Of a DNA stretch of 64,000 nucleotides, positions 42,945 through 55,253 are shown piece after piece (the stretch's first letter is position 1; each line of letters starts with the position of its first letter). The notes beneath the pieces were generated by a model, which saw nothing but the letters and a program-made list of their open reading frames with translations, made no database searches and was not told where the DNA came from. Made by a program: the position numbers and the translations under genes. The stretch comes from Adiantum capillus-veneris (lineage: Eukaryota; Streptophyta; Polypodiopsida; Polypodiales; Pteridaceae): assembly GCA_014529385.2 (NCBI GenBank), contig CM043943.1, forward strand, positions 99,694,355 to 99,758,354, written 5' to 3'.

Positions 42945-44046
42945 TGTCCCACTTTCTGATCTAGATTCCGCCCTCGGAATATAACAGTGCAGTATCGGGA
43001 TCCACGATAGCAGTATCTGTAGCAAAAGAAAAACAACATTGTGAAATCTCAAAGGCAGCATCTACAGGCGTGCAATAAGTGAGATGCATACATGATATTC
43101 TAAGAAATGCAAAAAAAAATCATGATTGTAACATTGCCAACTAGAACAAGCGTAGTACTTGAATGAAATGCAATTGAGTTAAGGTCTATTAGGTTGACTC
43201 TAAGAGAAGTACACAAGAGTTAGGGCTAAAGTAAGTACTAGATTGACCAATGTTAATTAAACATGTCGACTAAAAAGTAGTTAACCCTAGGAATGCTTGT
43301 CGAGGTCTAAAGATTAGTGATCTTGTCACTTATACCACTTAAGTGTGATCAACATAAAATACAAGGAACGTTTTGCTATTTGCTTCTCTTTTCTCTTTTT
43401 TTTTCTTTTTTTCCCTTTTTGTTGTTGTCATAGTTGCTACAAGTAGCTAGGAGACTCGAGGTCTCAAATACCAGCAGCTGGGAGACTCGAGGTCTCAAAT
43501 ACCAACTTGACCATAAACTAGCCGGGAGATTCGAGGTCTCAAATACCAGTTTAACACATGGACTACCACAACACAAATCACACTTAGGTGGAATAAGCTA
43601 GAGAGAACTATATCCTCATAGCTTAAAACATTACTAAAGTTACTACAATTAATAGACTATTTAGGAATTAAAGTCATCAATTAAGTGGCGTAGTTTAGCC
43701 TAAGGTCCTGATACCTACTTAAAGTCAACTAATAGACCAAACTCAAAGAGAAGAACAAAGTACTAGAAGCTTGAAAAAATTATAGCATCCGAATTGGCAA
43801 TGTCACAACTTCATAAATTTTATGCATTGTTAGAAACTCAAATGACAAGATGCAAACATGTAGAAGTGGAAAGCATAGATAAAAGGAAATAGTACACCTG
43901 ATATAATGGAGAACGTTTATTGTAACATGTAAAAATCCATTGTCGTTGTCCTCCAAAAGGCATCCTTATGTAGTCACAAACTGCACAATAGTCACCACCA
44001 AACATCCACCTTCCACAGGCGCATTAGTGGGAAGAGGCACCAACCC
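42945..44046. other. 3' internal region of the Tat-like element, no gene seen
   Basis: It holds three copies of a GAGACTCGAGGTCTCAAATA motif at about 43452-43545. Otherwise AT-rich, with no reading frame of note. Confidence 0.6.
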
Positions 44047-44589
44047 TTATTGAACACAATTAAACAACATAAAGAATCCTAACCTAATCATTTGTACTAC
44101 CCTAGAGAGCCAAGGAAATAGGATATTGTAGAGATTGGGGGGAAACCCTAATGCTAAACCTCCATCCTCGTCGTTAAGAAAAACAAAGTCATCATCCGTG
44201 AGACCATAAGTGTCATCCGTGTAATCATGTAAATTGTCTTCATCATTAGAGGCACCAATGTTTACTAAGAAGGTCACTAGACGTCTATAAACATCTTGGT
44301 CAAAAGGGTAGGCTTGTGCAATGGGAGAAACGCTCTCTACTAAGTATGGATCAGTCGTGGTCAAGAGACGTATCAGCCATTCTAACTCGTCGAAATTTCT
44401 CTCACATGCTAGCGTATCTACCAAATCCCATTCATAGGCAAGCACCAGAAAGACCATGTGAAACACTTGTGAAAAGTAATGAGGGTACCTCTCACCCAAG
44501 GCAGGAGTGGATGACTCTAGCGTACTAGTCATATCTGTACACACAGATAGATGATGGTTAGAGTGTAAATATAATAAGGGTCGTGTCAA
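44047..44589 (-). CDS. hypothetical ORF near the 3' end of the Tat-like element
   Basis: The frame has 180 codons, or 161 from an internal Met at about 44532 (MTSTLESSTPALGE). The C-terminal half is acidic (NDEDNLHDYTDDTYG) and the tail hydrophobic (MIRLGFFMLFNCVQ). It is not recognised as gag, protease, RT, integrase or an envelope-like protein. It lies on the sense strand between the protease region and the 3' LTR, where some plant gypsy lineages carry an extra ORF. It is one of few uninterrupted frames in the element, but may still be chance. Confidence 0.35.
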   Translation of the reverse strand: MTRPLLYLHSNHHLSVCTDMTSTLESSTPALGERYPHYFSQVFHMVFLVLAYEWDLVDTLACERNFDELEWLIRLLTTTDPYLVESVSPIAQAYPFDQDVYRRLVTFLVNIGASNDEDNLHDYTDDTYGLTDDDFVFLNDEDGGLALGFPPNLYNILFPWLSRVVQMIRLGFFMLFNCVQ

Positions 44590-45599
44590 AAGTTCGTGTC
44601 CTTGTGCATAATGTGTTTTTATGATTTTGTGTTATGTATAGGACTTGTAAGTTTCCAGATTATTGTTTGGTGGCTCTTACTCTTTTACTTTTTTATCTTG
44701 TTTTTGTGAGTATAAGGATTTATATATACATTCCCTAAGATTGGAGATTGAGAAGTCAGAGAGGAAGGTTGAGAGGGGAGTGAGTGAATGATGATTGTCC
44801 CTCTTCCTTGGGTAGATGATACCTTTTGGAATGATGTTGTTACCTTTTGAAACCAATTGTTCCAAGTTGTTATGGGTGAAGACTTTAACCAATAGTTTTC
44901 AACCGCCCTATGCATTTCATCTAGTTGCAAGGGTGGTAAGGTACTCTTCCATGATTTTATTTACAACGTTGTTGTAGGTGGTGAACTTACAACGGGAGGT
45001 GCAAACTCTTCCTTGTTTGTATGGATATGTACAATGGTAGTTGAAGGTTGTGTCGAAGCTTTTATTTCCGTTTAGGAACTACATGAAGAGCAAGAAGCTT
45101 CATTGGACTTCCCTGTTCCTGAGCTAGGTGGAACAAATCGTTCTTTCTTCGTCGGTACCCAAACTATCTCTAGAGCGGGTGTGTAGCATTGTATGATTTT
45201 TTTCTTTCCACGATCGTCAATTCATTTTGGAGCTACATAATTGGACTCACATGGGCCAGGTGATAGGTAAGAGCACAATTTACGTTTTGGCACCCAGATT
45301 TGATCATTTCCTTCATAGTAGCCTTGGGCTTCCAATAGTTTTTTAGGAATCCAACGCAACATTTCTTTACATTTCTTGGGGCAAGTGGGACGTCTCTTAC
45401 CAGGCTTCTATCTTTTAGCACTAGCTATGGTCGCTAAAGAAGCTTTAAGGACCCACTTGTATGTTTTCTTTGTTATATTAGGATGGGTCTTGTGTGTCTC
45501 AAGCTTTATTTCAACTACGTCAGTTGAAGCTCTAGAAAGTTGGGGTATGGGGACATATGGTTCAACCTCTTGGACATGCAATGTTTTGGGTTTTATTTC

Positions 45600-47122
45600 C
45601 TAAAGAGGCAATATCTCAGGGACTACAGCTTGAGTGGTAGGGCTAAGAGTTGGTTTTTGCGTTGTGACACCCCCAGTCCCCCAATCAATAGTGCATTTGG
45701 TGGCTATCATCCCTGTTCGTCCTAGGTTTATATTACCCTCCATAGTTTCAGTAGGCATGACCAAAAAGTCTTGAGCTAAAACCCCATTGTCATAACTGAT
45801 AGAAGTGTGCCAGATTCCAAAAATCGCAGTTTTTTTCTTGTTTGACACCCTTGACTTGGATAATACTCTCAGATAGAGGTGGCTTCCATAACTGACACCA
45901 CACTCCATAGGATAACAAATTATGTCGAGCTCTTGTATCCAATAATGTGTTATATAGTACTCTCCCGTAGAGGCTATTTAGTTCAATTGGATATCGTAGA
46001 GGTGGCTCACATTCCAATGAATCATCATCAATGTCTTCAAAAAACGCTTTCGTGATTCCCAGATTAGCCTCTCGTTGACGTCTAAGACGTTGTTGTCTTT
46101 CTCGAGCCTCAACTCTTGCTTGGATCTTTTTAAGCTATGCCTATTCTTTGGCTGCTTTCTTTTGATAGATGGCTTGTAATTTTAACTCTTTATTATGTCG
46201 TCTCCTTACAGTACCACTCAACTTTGGCTTCTCTGTAGCCTCTAGTTGTGCAATGTCAATGGGTTGTGGACTACACAATAACGCTTTGAAGGTATTCACT
46301 CCAATTATCTACCAACTTCCGATGAGCATCACATGCCCTTATGTAATTAAGCCAGTCTGGGATAGATTTCTTTTCATTTATTCTAGCACGCACATTTGCT
46401 CGATATCGTCTCCTCTTATATCTCTTACTCTTCTTGTCTAATTTTTTATTACGAATGATCTATAGTGAAGAGTCACTAGATGAATCGCTACTTGTGTCTT
46501 CTGGTCCCTTGGATGTATTGTCATCTAGGGTACCATTGGGCCTTGAATGGTTTGTCCCCACATTTTCACTAAGATTTAATTCAGATTCTTCGTCCTCAGA
46601 GTCAAGTTCAATTGATGATTCTGACCGGCCCAAATCGTGTGGGCTATAGTCTTGTGAGACGTTATTGGTTCTAATGCCAGTCAAACCTTCATCTTGTAGG
46701 TCATCAGAAGCTATATGCATTACTTCTAGCGTACTTAAGGGTACGAGTGGTGGCATTTCATCCCCCTCATGTGTTACCCATGTCGTCCCCCAGTTTCCCC
46801 AAGTATCTATGGTTGCTGCTAAGTGGACCCAATCCACATTGTCGGACTCAAGTCATCCTAGGTAGAACATCCATATAAGGAGAATCTTCCCCAACATCAG
46901 TGTCCATTTTACATGTGTAACAATACTGCAATGGGACCGAGTGAATTGTAATGTCAATCTATGATCAATTATAAACCTAATTCCTAGAGGATGTGCTCGA
47001 CCAATTACAAGATCCACTCGAATGACAGAATCTTGGAACTGCAAGTAGACATGGTTTTTAGACCAGTCATGCACCATTTTTGCTTCCCTCATGAAAGGAC
47101 GTCCTAAGATCATCTCAGATGC
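45600..47122 (-). pseudogene. Tat-like protease C-terminal part and a second protease-like region
   Basis: Directly after the nested element the protease resumes with MILGRPFMREAKMVHDWSKN (about 47115-47050). An acidic stretch follows (46837-46460, SELNLSENVG and SSDSSSDSS), then a Lys/Arg-rich segment. At 46017-45600 a second protease-like block appears in two frames: NTLLDTRARHNLLSYGVW (Arg where Gly is expected), DFLVMPTETMEGNINLGR and ATKCTIDWGTGG. Several frameshifts separate the parts. Two retropepsin-like segments in one element may reflect duplication or fusion of related copies. Confidence 0.6.
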
Positions 47123-47127
47123 CAGAA
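47123..47127. repeat. target site duplication CAGAA, left copy
   Basis: CAGAA at 47123-47127 and 50400-50404 flanks the nested LTR element. Confidence 0.9.
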
Positions 47128-47245
47128 TGCTACAGACGAAATCATGGAGTTCCCTACAAAATAGCAAAATAACATGTTGCAACCATAAAACCGACAAATC
47201 CGCATACCTGACTAGTCTCGTAGCACAAAATTGAAGCCATAAGCG

Positions 47246-47247
<2 letters not shown>

Positions 47248-47322
<75 letters not shown>
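47248..47322. repeat. (AG)n microsatellite in the 3' LTR
   Basis: About 75 bp of AG, much longer than the counterpart at about 50068-50077 in the other LTR. Confidence 0.95.
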
Positions 47323-47325
<3 letters not shown>

Positions 47326-48084
47326 AAGAGCCGAGACAACGCACATGCAGGCACACCTCCTAGAGCGGAGTGCTATGTCGATGCGGTGAGAGAGAGAAGA
47401 GAGGACAGAAAAAGAATAACGCAGACACTGGATGCAATCTCCCCCCTATGCAAGAGTGAGCATTTTCCTCTTGCACGTATTTATTAATAGATCAATGAAT
47501 GCTCAAATGAATACATATTGACGGGCCGGGAAATAATTGGCCATGGCTCATAAAAAACCTTAAATGATAAAATATATTATCCTTTCGCATAACCCTTGGC
47601 CTTTTCCACCTGTCAGCTGCATAAAATATCAAAATATCAATTCCATTACATACCTCTCCGTTGGAAAGCAACTGTCCTCAATTGCAAAGATAAGAATCTG
47701 CATACTTGTCAAAAACAGTGATTAGTATTCTCTGTCAAAAAATATATATATTGCATAGGAAAAGAAAAAATGATCAAACTAAACAACATAGCTTCGTCAT
47801 CCACATACGACCTATTCTAGTGTCCCATACCACTAGAATAAGCAATATATATCATACCTTGATGAATCAGGATATCATTGGTCCACTCATTATCATCATA
47901 ATCAATTCTCATCAATCAAATCCAATTTTATAAATAGTGTCGCGACAACCCACAAAAATTTAAGTCCTATCTGCCAACATAAATCCATTTCAAATCCAAA
48001 ATGCAAATATCTAAATCCAAAATCCCCGGGTAACAAATCATACCAGTTACAGTGGTGGCCAACCACTGCAGCATGATTTCGTGA

Positions 48085-48295
48085 TTGGTGTTGCCTAAAT
48101 CGGCGAATCTACACTAATAAGACGTGCTGTCTAAATCGGACGAATCTGCACTAATGCTGCCTAAATCGCGAATCTGCATTTGGTATAAGTTTAAAAATCA
48201 TGAATCTACAATTTCTTAATGTGCTGCCTAGATCGGCGGATCTGCACCAAGATGAGTATCTACACACTGCCTAAATCGGCAAATCTGTGTGTCCG
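48085..48295. repeat. degenerate 24-bp-type repeats
   Basis: Five copies of a CTGCCTAAATCGGCGAATCT-like word, irregularly spaced, lie in the interior of the non-coding LTR element. Confidence 0.75.
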
Positions 48296-51200
48296 TGACC
48301 AATAGACTAGGCTAGGCATAAAAAGAAAACATTTGCCACGTATTGGACACCAAATTAGAGTATGTTCCACTAACAAAGCACTTACAAATTGTGGCTCGAT
48401 ATCCCAGGGTACCCTAGCTCAAATGAGTAGCTTGTTGATTATTTAAAATGCCAACAATGATGAATATAAACATGGAAATAAAGTGCAAATACATGCGGAA
48501 CAACAATGCCAAGGGCATTTAAAGCATGCTTTCAAAGGTAGTTACGTCGAAGAGGTTGAACATAAATGTAAGCTGAGTATGTTAGTTGAAAAACTACTTA
48601 GAAATTGATTCTAATTAATGTGACTAGAACCATATTCTTATACTTGACTTAGAGTAGGGTTCAAGCAATCAAGAAAGAAATTTTGTCTGTGGTAGCACAT
48701 TTTCATGGATTCTCTTATACATGGGATTAAGATATGAAATGAGTTCGCAAAGACACAGAGTACATGAGAAGTTATTAAAAACTTTTCTTGTCCAAAGTCA
48801 AGTAAAAATGCACTTTACTATTAAACTGTAAAAATGTATCTTGTGTGTACACACGGGGAGGTCACACACAACTACATGCTCAGTGAAAAAACATCATGAA
48901 AAGCATGGGATAAAAAACTGTAATGAAAATGAGAATGGAAAAGGATCAAGAAGAGCCTTCCAGAAATGCTACAGAGGCTATCGGAGAGAGTAGAGAATTG
49001 TTTACTTTTCTCATTGGACGTTAATGCAGTCCCATGGAAAGTGGGACTCAAGGGAAGTGGGAACATGCATCCAAAGATAAAAGGAGGAGTAAGCGATAGA
49101 TAGAGAGGGATAGGGTTCTAGTTTTTTTCTGAGTGTGAATAGGTTCCCTCATGGAATGAAATGATGGTACCTACTCATGCAAAAATATAGATGTTATTTA
49201 AAGATGTAATTTCTAAGTCCACCTAAATAAGGTAGGAAGTCTTTCGAGATGGCTACGAGTTTGCATATCTTGAAATTGCTTCTATCATGTTTTTTTTTGT
49301 TGGTTTTTAGGTAGTGTATAGTAGCATTTGGTGATGCTCTACTATGCCGAACAGTAATAGAGATGTTTGATAAGGAATTTTGTGCAATCTGTGTAGCTAG
49401 TAGAGAGGTGCATGACTTTATGATCATCCAAAATCTAAGAAACAATCACCAACTCCTCATCCTTTGTGTACACTATTGAATGTAAATATATGATGATTGA
49501 GGATGGTAGTGCGGCATGGGAAAACAATAATAATCACCAAACCCCTAGATCATTAGCAAATGACTACTGCAAGCTACACTGCGTTTTTTTTTTTGGAACT
49601 TTTTTGTCCCCCCATCTATCACATCGAATGATCCACCTTGTCAAGTAGAGTCAATGTCAAGCCATGTGCCCTTGATAATTTTGCTTGCTTTATAAAGAAT
49701 CTCTTCATTGCGACCAACTAAGGAGTATCAATGCCATTAAAGTAAGGAAGTTGATACTGATAGAAGAAGAGAAGGGTGTGACCCCAATCCTGCAGGGTGG
49801 TTGCAGTTGTAATGAAATGTTATAATAATCGTCTTTAAAAGGGTATGGTATCAAACTTATACAATCCGTATGGATCTGATACAATGTCTGGGTACAAAAT
49901 AAAATGAAGTAAAGTGAAAGATTAAATTGAAAGCCACGTCATCGTCAATGCTACATACGGAATCGTAGAGTTCCCTGCATAGCAAAATAACACGTTGCAA
50001 CCATAAAACCGGCAAATTCGCATACCTGATTAGTCTCGTAGCACATAATCGAAACCATAAGCGAACAAAGAGAGAGCAAGAGCGAGACGGTGCACGTGCA
50101 GGCGCACTTCCTAGAGCGGAGTGCTACGCCGGCGTGGCGAGAGAGAGAAGAGAGAGAGGAAAATAATAACGCAGACACTGGGTGCAATCTCCCCCCGTGC
50201 AAGAGTGAGCATTTTCCTCTTGCACGTATTTATTTATAGATTAGTGAATGCTTAAATGAATACATATTGACCGGCCGGGCAATAATTGGCCATGCTCATA
50301 ATAAGCACTTAAATGATAAAATATATTATCCTTTCGCATAACCCTTGGCCTTTGCCACCTGTCAGCTACATAAAATATCAAAATATCAATTCCATTACAC
50401 AGAAATCCTTAACAATGAAGGTATTTCTTATTTTATGTCCAAAGACCTTGATCTTGAGATCTTCTGCATCCCAATATGTTTAACAATAGACCCATTGGTC
50501 ATCTTTACTACTATGGTTGTGGTCCCAATGTGAGGTCTTTCCATAGTTTTCGAGCAATTTTTAGTCACAATGCTAACCCCAGCGCCACCATCAAGGATTT
50601 CCTTCACAGTTAATCCCTTGGTAGTGATTGGTATGGTTGCATTGGATTCATCACCCTCAAAGTATTATCCCAAATTGCTAACATGTATTTCTACAACAAG
50701 GTTCTCATCTAAGTTGGGTTGTGGATCTAGTGTTCCTCCTCTATTGGCATCTCCCTAGCTCCATCCATCTGTACAAATTGTGGTAGCCCAACTTTCAGTT
50801 CTCCATTGAGGAAAGCTCGAAGAGCTAAGAATAGCTCAGGGTCTCCATATAGTTTGGACATGATGGTGGTTCTGACTTCTGAAGCCATGAAATCCATCAG
50901 TTTGGTAATATTTAACGGCACCTTTTGGGCTTCAATCCCTTGACGTGGTGAAGATGGGATCTCCCTTTCTTTGATAGGGTCAGGTAGTCCCTCTGTAGAC
51001 ATTCTTTCCAACAAGAAGTGAGTACGCCCACTTTCCCATGACTTTAAATCACTTTCTTCTTGGATGTCACTAGGTATGGCTAGGGGTCTATGGACTTTGT
51101 GAGGTTGTTGTTGCGTAGGGAACAATGTGTCTGTAATCTGGATCTGCCTAGGTGCTGGTTCTAGATCCCTTTGGGTCTCTTCTACCCAACTCTTTAATTG

Positions 51201-53479
51201 CTTGACTTGCTCGATCTCCTTTGTTGGGTTGGGATAAGTTCCTATCTTCTTCCTGGCCGTTGTGGCTCATGACGATCTTCCTTGTTGGTTTCTTTCTTAG
51301 TGGTCGTTTTGGTCTCCATGGTTTCACCTGAATCAGAATCCTCTTCAGCATCGTTCATATATACGGGGTCGTCACCAATCCCTATGTTGGTCTTTGAACT
51401 GGGTTCTGACTTCACTGCTTTTTGCGATCTCTTCCTTCATGTTTTCTTCTTCTTCTACCATTGGGCAATTGATGTCGTGTCTCTTTCTTCAAGAATATAA
51501 TTTTGTTTTTGGAGCATCGATCATGTGAGTACGTTTACTGGTACGATAGGTGTACTCTGTGATGGCCTCTCGATAGCCTCAATCAAGTTCAATGGCGTGA
51601 TCTTCGGCACATTTGGATTATTTGGACATTGGGCAATCAAATGATCTATGCCACATCGATTACACATGAGTATCGACATTGTAGACATGCTCGCTTGACT
51701 GGTTTGCATTAGTGTGGCGTTCTTTTGTAGCCTAATAGGACACTCGGCCACACGATGTGGACCTCCACACTCATAGCATTGAAGAGGTGGTCTCTTGGCA
51801 GTGTAATTGATATTTTGGCCTCTTGCAGCAAGAGCAACTACTTGATAGACAGGTTTGACTTCTCCCCAATAGTCCTCCATGTAGTATTGTGGACTTTCTT
51901 CAAGCGCAACAATCCCATAGGCAATATTAGGGTCTATATCTTCCTCACAGCCTTTCAAACAAGCAATAAATGACTCACAACCCACTTGATTCACAGAAGT
52001 ATTCTCAGATATGGTGGTTGTCGTCCTAGCACCGGATGTGGTAAGGGTGTTGTTTGAACAACATTTTGGGCCCTAGGGACCATGTGTTGTGACGTTTGTT
52101 CAAGAGGTGGGGCCGGCATCAATGCAGGCACTAGAGGTATGTTTGTCCATGCTAAGGTTGGTCTATTGGCCATCGCACGCTTAAATACTATGCAATCCTT
52201 AGCTTGATGACCATACCTCCCACAGGCATTGCAATTCCCATTGAATTTTACTCTAAAAGTAGGGCATTCATTGGTACTATGCGGACCATAGCATACTGAG
52301 CACCATTGTTGCTCCCTTCTTGGATACATATGATTGTTTTGCGGAGCACGATTGTCTCTAAGACTCTCTTGAATGGCCTTGGTGAGATCTGCGAAAGTCA
52401 TCTCAGATATCTTTGGTTCCTTAGCAATAGGCTTTAGGGTCATTGACTAATGTCTCGATGCTTGCGAGCTGGCAGATTTAGTCTCAACAGACACTCTTTC
52501 TCCTTGAATCATTAAATTATCCTCCAATTAGATCGCATTGGTGGTGACTGCTTGGCATAATCTGGGGTGTGGGAGCTACGTGGGCATGAGGTGCGATAGG
52601 TACATAGGCTTGATGCACACCTGTATAGGTATTGTTGGGAGCACTGTGCTACTAGTTAGCGGTGCAATGCTAACAAATGAGCTCCAAGGTGTACTTTTTG
52701 TACTCATCACCGGAGTAGGTATCGTAGTCGTAGTGTCTTCGAGAGACAGATGAGCTAGATTTGGAAAAGTAAAACTACTACTTGTGGATTTAGACTGTAC
52801 CGAAACTCCAGGCGACACAATATATGAAGGGTCCATTGGACTCACTGAAGGAGTTTCCATCTATGATAGTGTCGGTTGTCTGGCCTTGCCCATATCCAAG
52901 AATCTCATAAGGCCCGTTGAAGGAATATTAATCCCTCGGTTTTGCCTCTCCGATTGGATGATGGTATGGATGACATTGCAGACCATCTGTTGCTGCTCCT
53001 CTAGACTTGTGGCGCTAGAAGTAGATTGTACAACTTCTAACCAACCTATATGGTATGTATAACCTGTGTACATGTCAGTCAAGGTTTCATTTTGTAGGTC
53101 ATATTACCAATTTTTGTTGAGAAATAACCCTTCTAGGCCCGGCATACTAGAGGTTTCCCTTGAGGTGGAAGCATTGTTGTTCCCCATAGTTTGACCCACA
53201 TTGCCTACTAAATCAGGAGCACTCGATTGCTCGATTGCTATGCCTGTTGTCCCAGGGGTCTTTCCCTTCATGGCTCGGTGTTGTTCTAGGAAACTCTCCA
53301 TTTTCCTCTCCCTAGCTGCTTGCATATAGAGCTCAACTTCTTGCACCTCCGCAAGACTCCTACCATCGGGTAGTAGAACTTAAGGGGTGATTGCTTTGCA
53401 AGGTCTTCCATGAAAGTAGGGGGCAGGATATCGACGTGGACACTCTTGGGGAGTATAGGCTCCCCCTGAGATACCAAAG

Positions 53480-53484
53480 GTGAA
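53480..53484. repeat. target site duplication GTGAA, left copy
   Basis: GTGAA at 53480-53484 and 55254-55258 flanks the foldback unit exactly. Confidence 0.9.
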
Positions 53485-55253
53485 TGTTTGAGGACATATC
53501 AAACGAGCGCCCAACTGGTCGGACACGTAGCCGGACACCACATTTGTAGTCTATTATTTTGTCGAGCTAGTGTAGTGATACTCTGTGTAAATCCTAATTC
53601 TAGAGTAGCAGTCAATTCCGTGAGTTGCAATTCTGTAACGATAATTGTAAAGGTCCGTGTGAGCCAACCACTGGCCATTTAGAATGCCCTAAGTATAAAG
53701 TTCAATAACCTTAATGTGAAGGGAGGCTTATTTTTAGAGAAGAAGGGAGCTCTGAAAATGTACGCTCAAGCTACGAGCTGCTCCAACTTGTAATCATTGC
53801 AGGTTATTGAATATGTAATCAATTTTCAATTTGAAACTTGCATTGTGTTCCTCTTTCTTTGCTCTTTCATTCTAGTGTAAGCATTGTTTGTTTTGCTGTG
53901 CTTCACGACTACGTGTTAGTGAGTCTTAATTGCAGATTTGAGTGCTTAAATCACTGTTTTTAGTCGTTTTGACCATAGAAGAGTATTCTTAGACCATACG
54001 ACGACCTTTCTGGACTATTTGTGTTGCAGCTTTCAGGACCTTTTTCATGATGGATCGTGATTTTGGTGCCTTGTCGGATTGCGACCAGACTTGCTAGGAT
54101 AGTGCCCTAGGTGTCCTAGACCTCCTCCTAATGTTACGTTGCATTTTGAGTCCGTTCGACTGCCGAAATGGCGTAACCTAGAGCTGTGAGAATGGACATA
54201 GGCAGATTTCCCTGATCATTGAGTGTTGGTTTGCTTGTTGAGCTAGTGTGTTTGCTTGTTAAGGTTCACCGCATGAGATTGACGATCTCATAGAGTCTCC
54301 GTGTCCCATCCGAGTCACTTCCTTGAGTATTGACATTATGTTAGTGCCTGAAAGCTATGTTGCAGACGTCCGTCGCGGTGATTCGCTAACATTGGCACCG
54401 CTCAATACTCAGGGAAGTGACTCGGATGGGGCACGGAGACTCTCTGAGATCGTCAATCTCAAGAAGTGAACCTTAACAAGCAAACACAACAACTCTACAA
54501 GCAAACCAACACACAATGATCAAGAAAATCTGCCTATGTCCTTTCTCAGAGCTCTAGGTCATCACGCCATTTTGGCACTCGAACGGACTCGAAATGCAAT
54601 GAAACTTTAGGAGGAGGTCTAGGACACCTAGGGGTACTATCTTAGCAAGTATGGTCGCAATTTGACAAGGTACCAAAATCACGATCCATCATGAAAAAGG
54701 TCCTAAAAACTGCAACAGAACTATCCAGAAATGTCACCCTATGGTCTAAGAACACTCTCCTATGGTCAAAACGACTAAAAACAGTGATTTAAGCACTCAA
54801 ATCTGTAATTACAGCTCACAAACACGTAGTTGTGAACCACAACAAAACTGACAATGCTTACACTTAATTTAAAGAGCGAAGACAGAGGAACACAATCCAA
54901 GTTTTGGATTTGAAAACTGATTACCCATTCATTAACTGTGATGATTACAAGGTGGAGCAGCTCGTAGCTTGAGCATACGTTTTTAGAGCTCCCTTCTTCT
55001 CTGAAAATAAGCCTCCCTTCACATTAAGGTTATTGACCTTTATACCTAGGGCATTCTAAATGGCCAGTGGCCGGCTCACACGGACCTTTACAATTATCAT
55101 TATAGAATTACAACTCAGGGAATCGACTGTTACTATGGAATTAAGATTTACACAGAGTATCACTACACTAGCTCAGCAAAATAATAGACTACAAATGTGG
55201 TGTCCGGCTACGTGTCCGACCAGTTGGGTGCTCATTTGATCTATTCTCAAACA
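53485..55253. mobile_element. foldback element: two ~850-bp inverted arms, TG...CA ends
   Basis: Left arm 53485-54333 and right arm 54402-55253 are reverse complements, roughly 90% identical by eye, separated by 68 bp. The outer ends are TGTTTGAG and CTCAAACA, and 5-bp duplications GTGAA flank the unit. Shared blocks include CCAACTGGTCGGACACGTAG, CTACAAATGTGG (reverse complement) and CTTAATGTGAAGGGAGGCTT. No reading frame was recognised. TG...CA ends with a 5-bp duplication are the marks of an LTR integrase, not of the usual terminal-inverted-repeat families. It is inserted in the gag region of the Tat-like element. Confidence 0.9.

Larger units (their letters stand above)
47128..50399 (-). 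mobile_element. non-coding LTR retrotransposon (LARD/TRIM-like), 3272 bp
   Basis: LTRs 49949-50399 (5', 451 bp) and 47128-47650 (3', 523 bp) begin TGTAATGGAATTG and end TGTAGCA. The size difference is mainly an (AG)n run at about 47248-47322. Flanks are CAGAA on both sides. The ~2.3-kb interior (47651-49948) has no protein-coding frame recognised. It contains five degenerate copies of a CTGCCTAAATCGGCGAATCT-type word at about 48085-48295. The purine-rich CGGAGAGGTA precedes the 3' LTR; no standard primer site was recognised. It is inserted in the protease gene of the Tat-like element. Confidence 0.9.

Noticed and set aside
53488-53682. 64-codon plus-strand frame in the left foldback arm
   Set aside because: It is not preserved in the other arm and has no recognisable domain.
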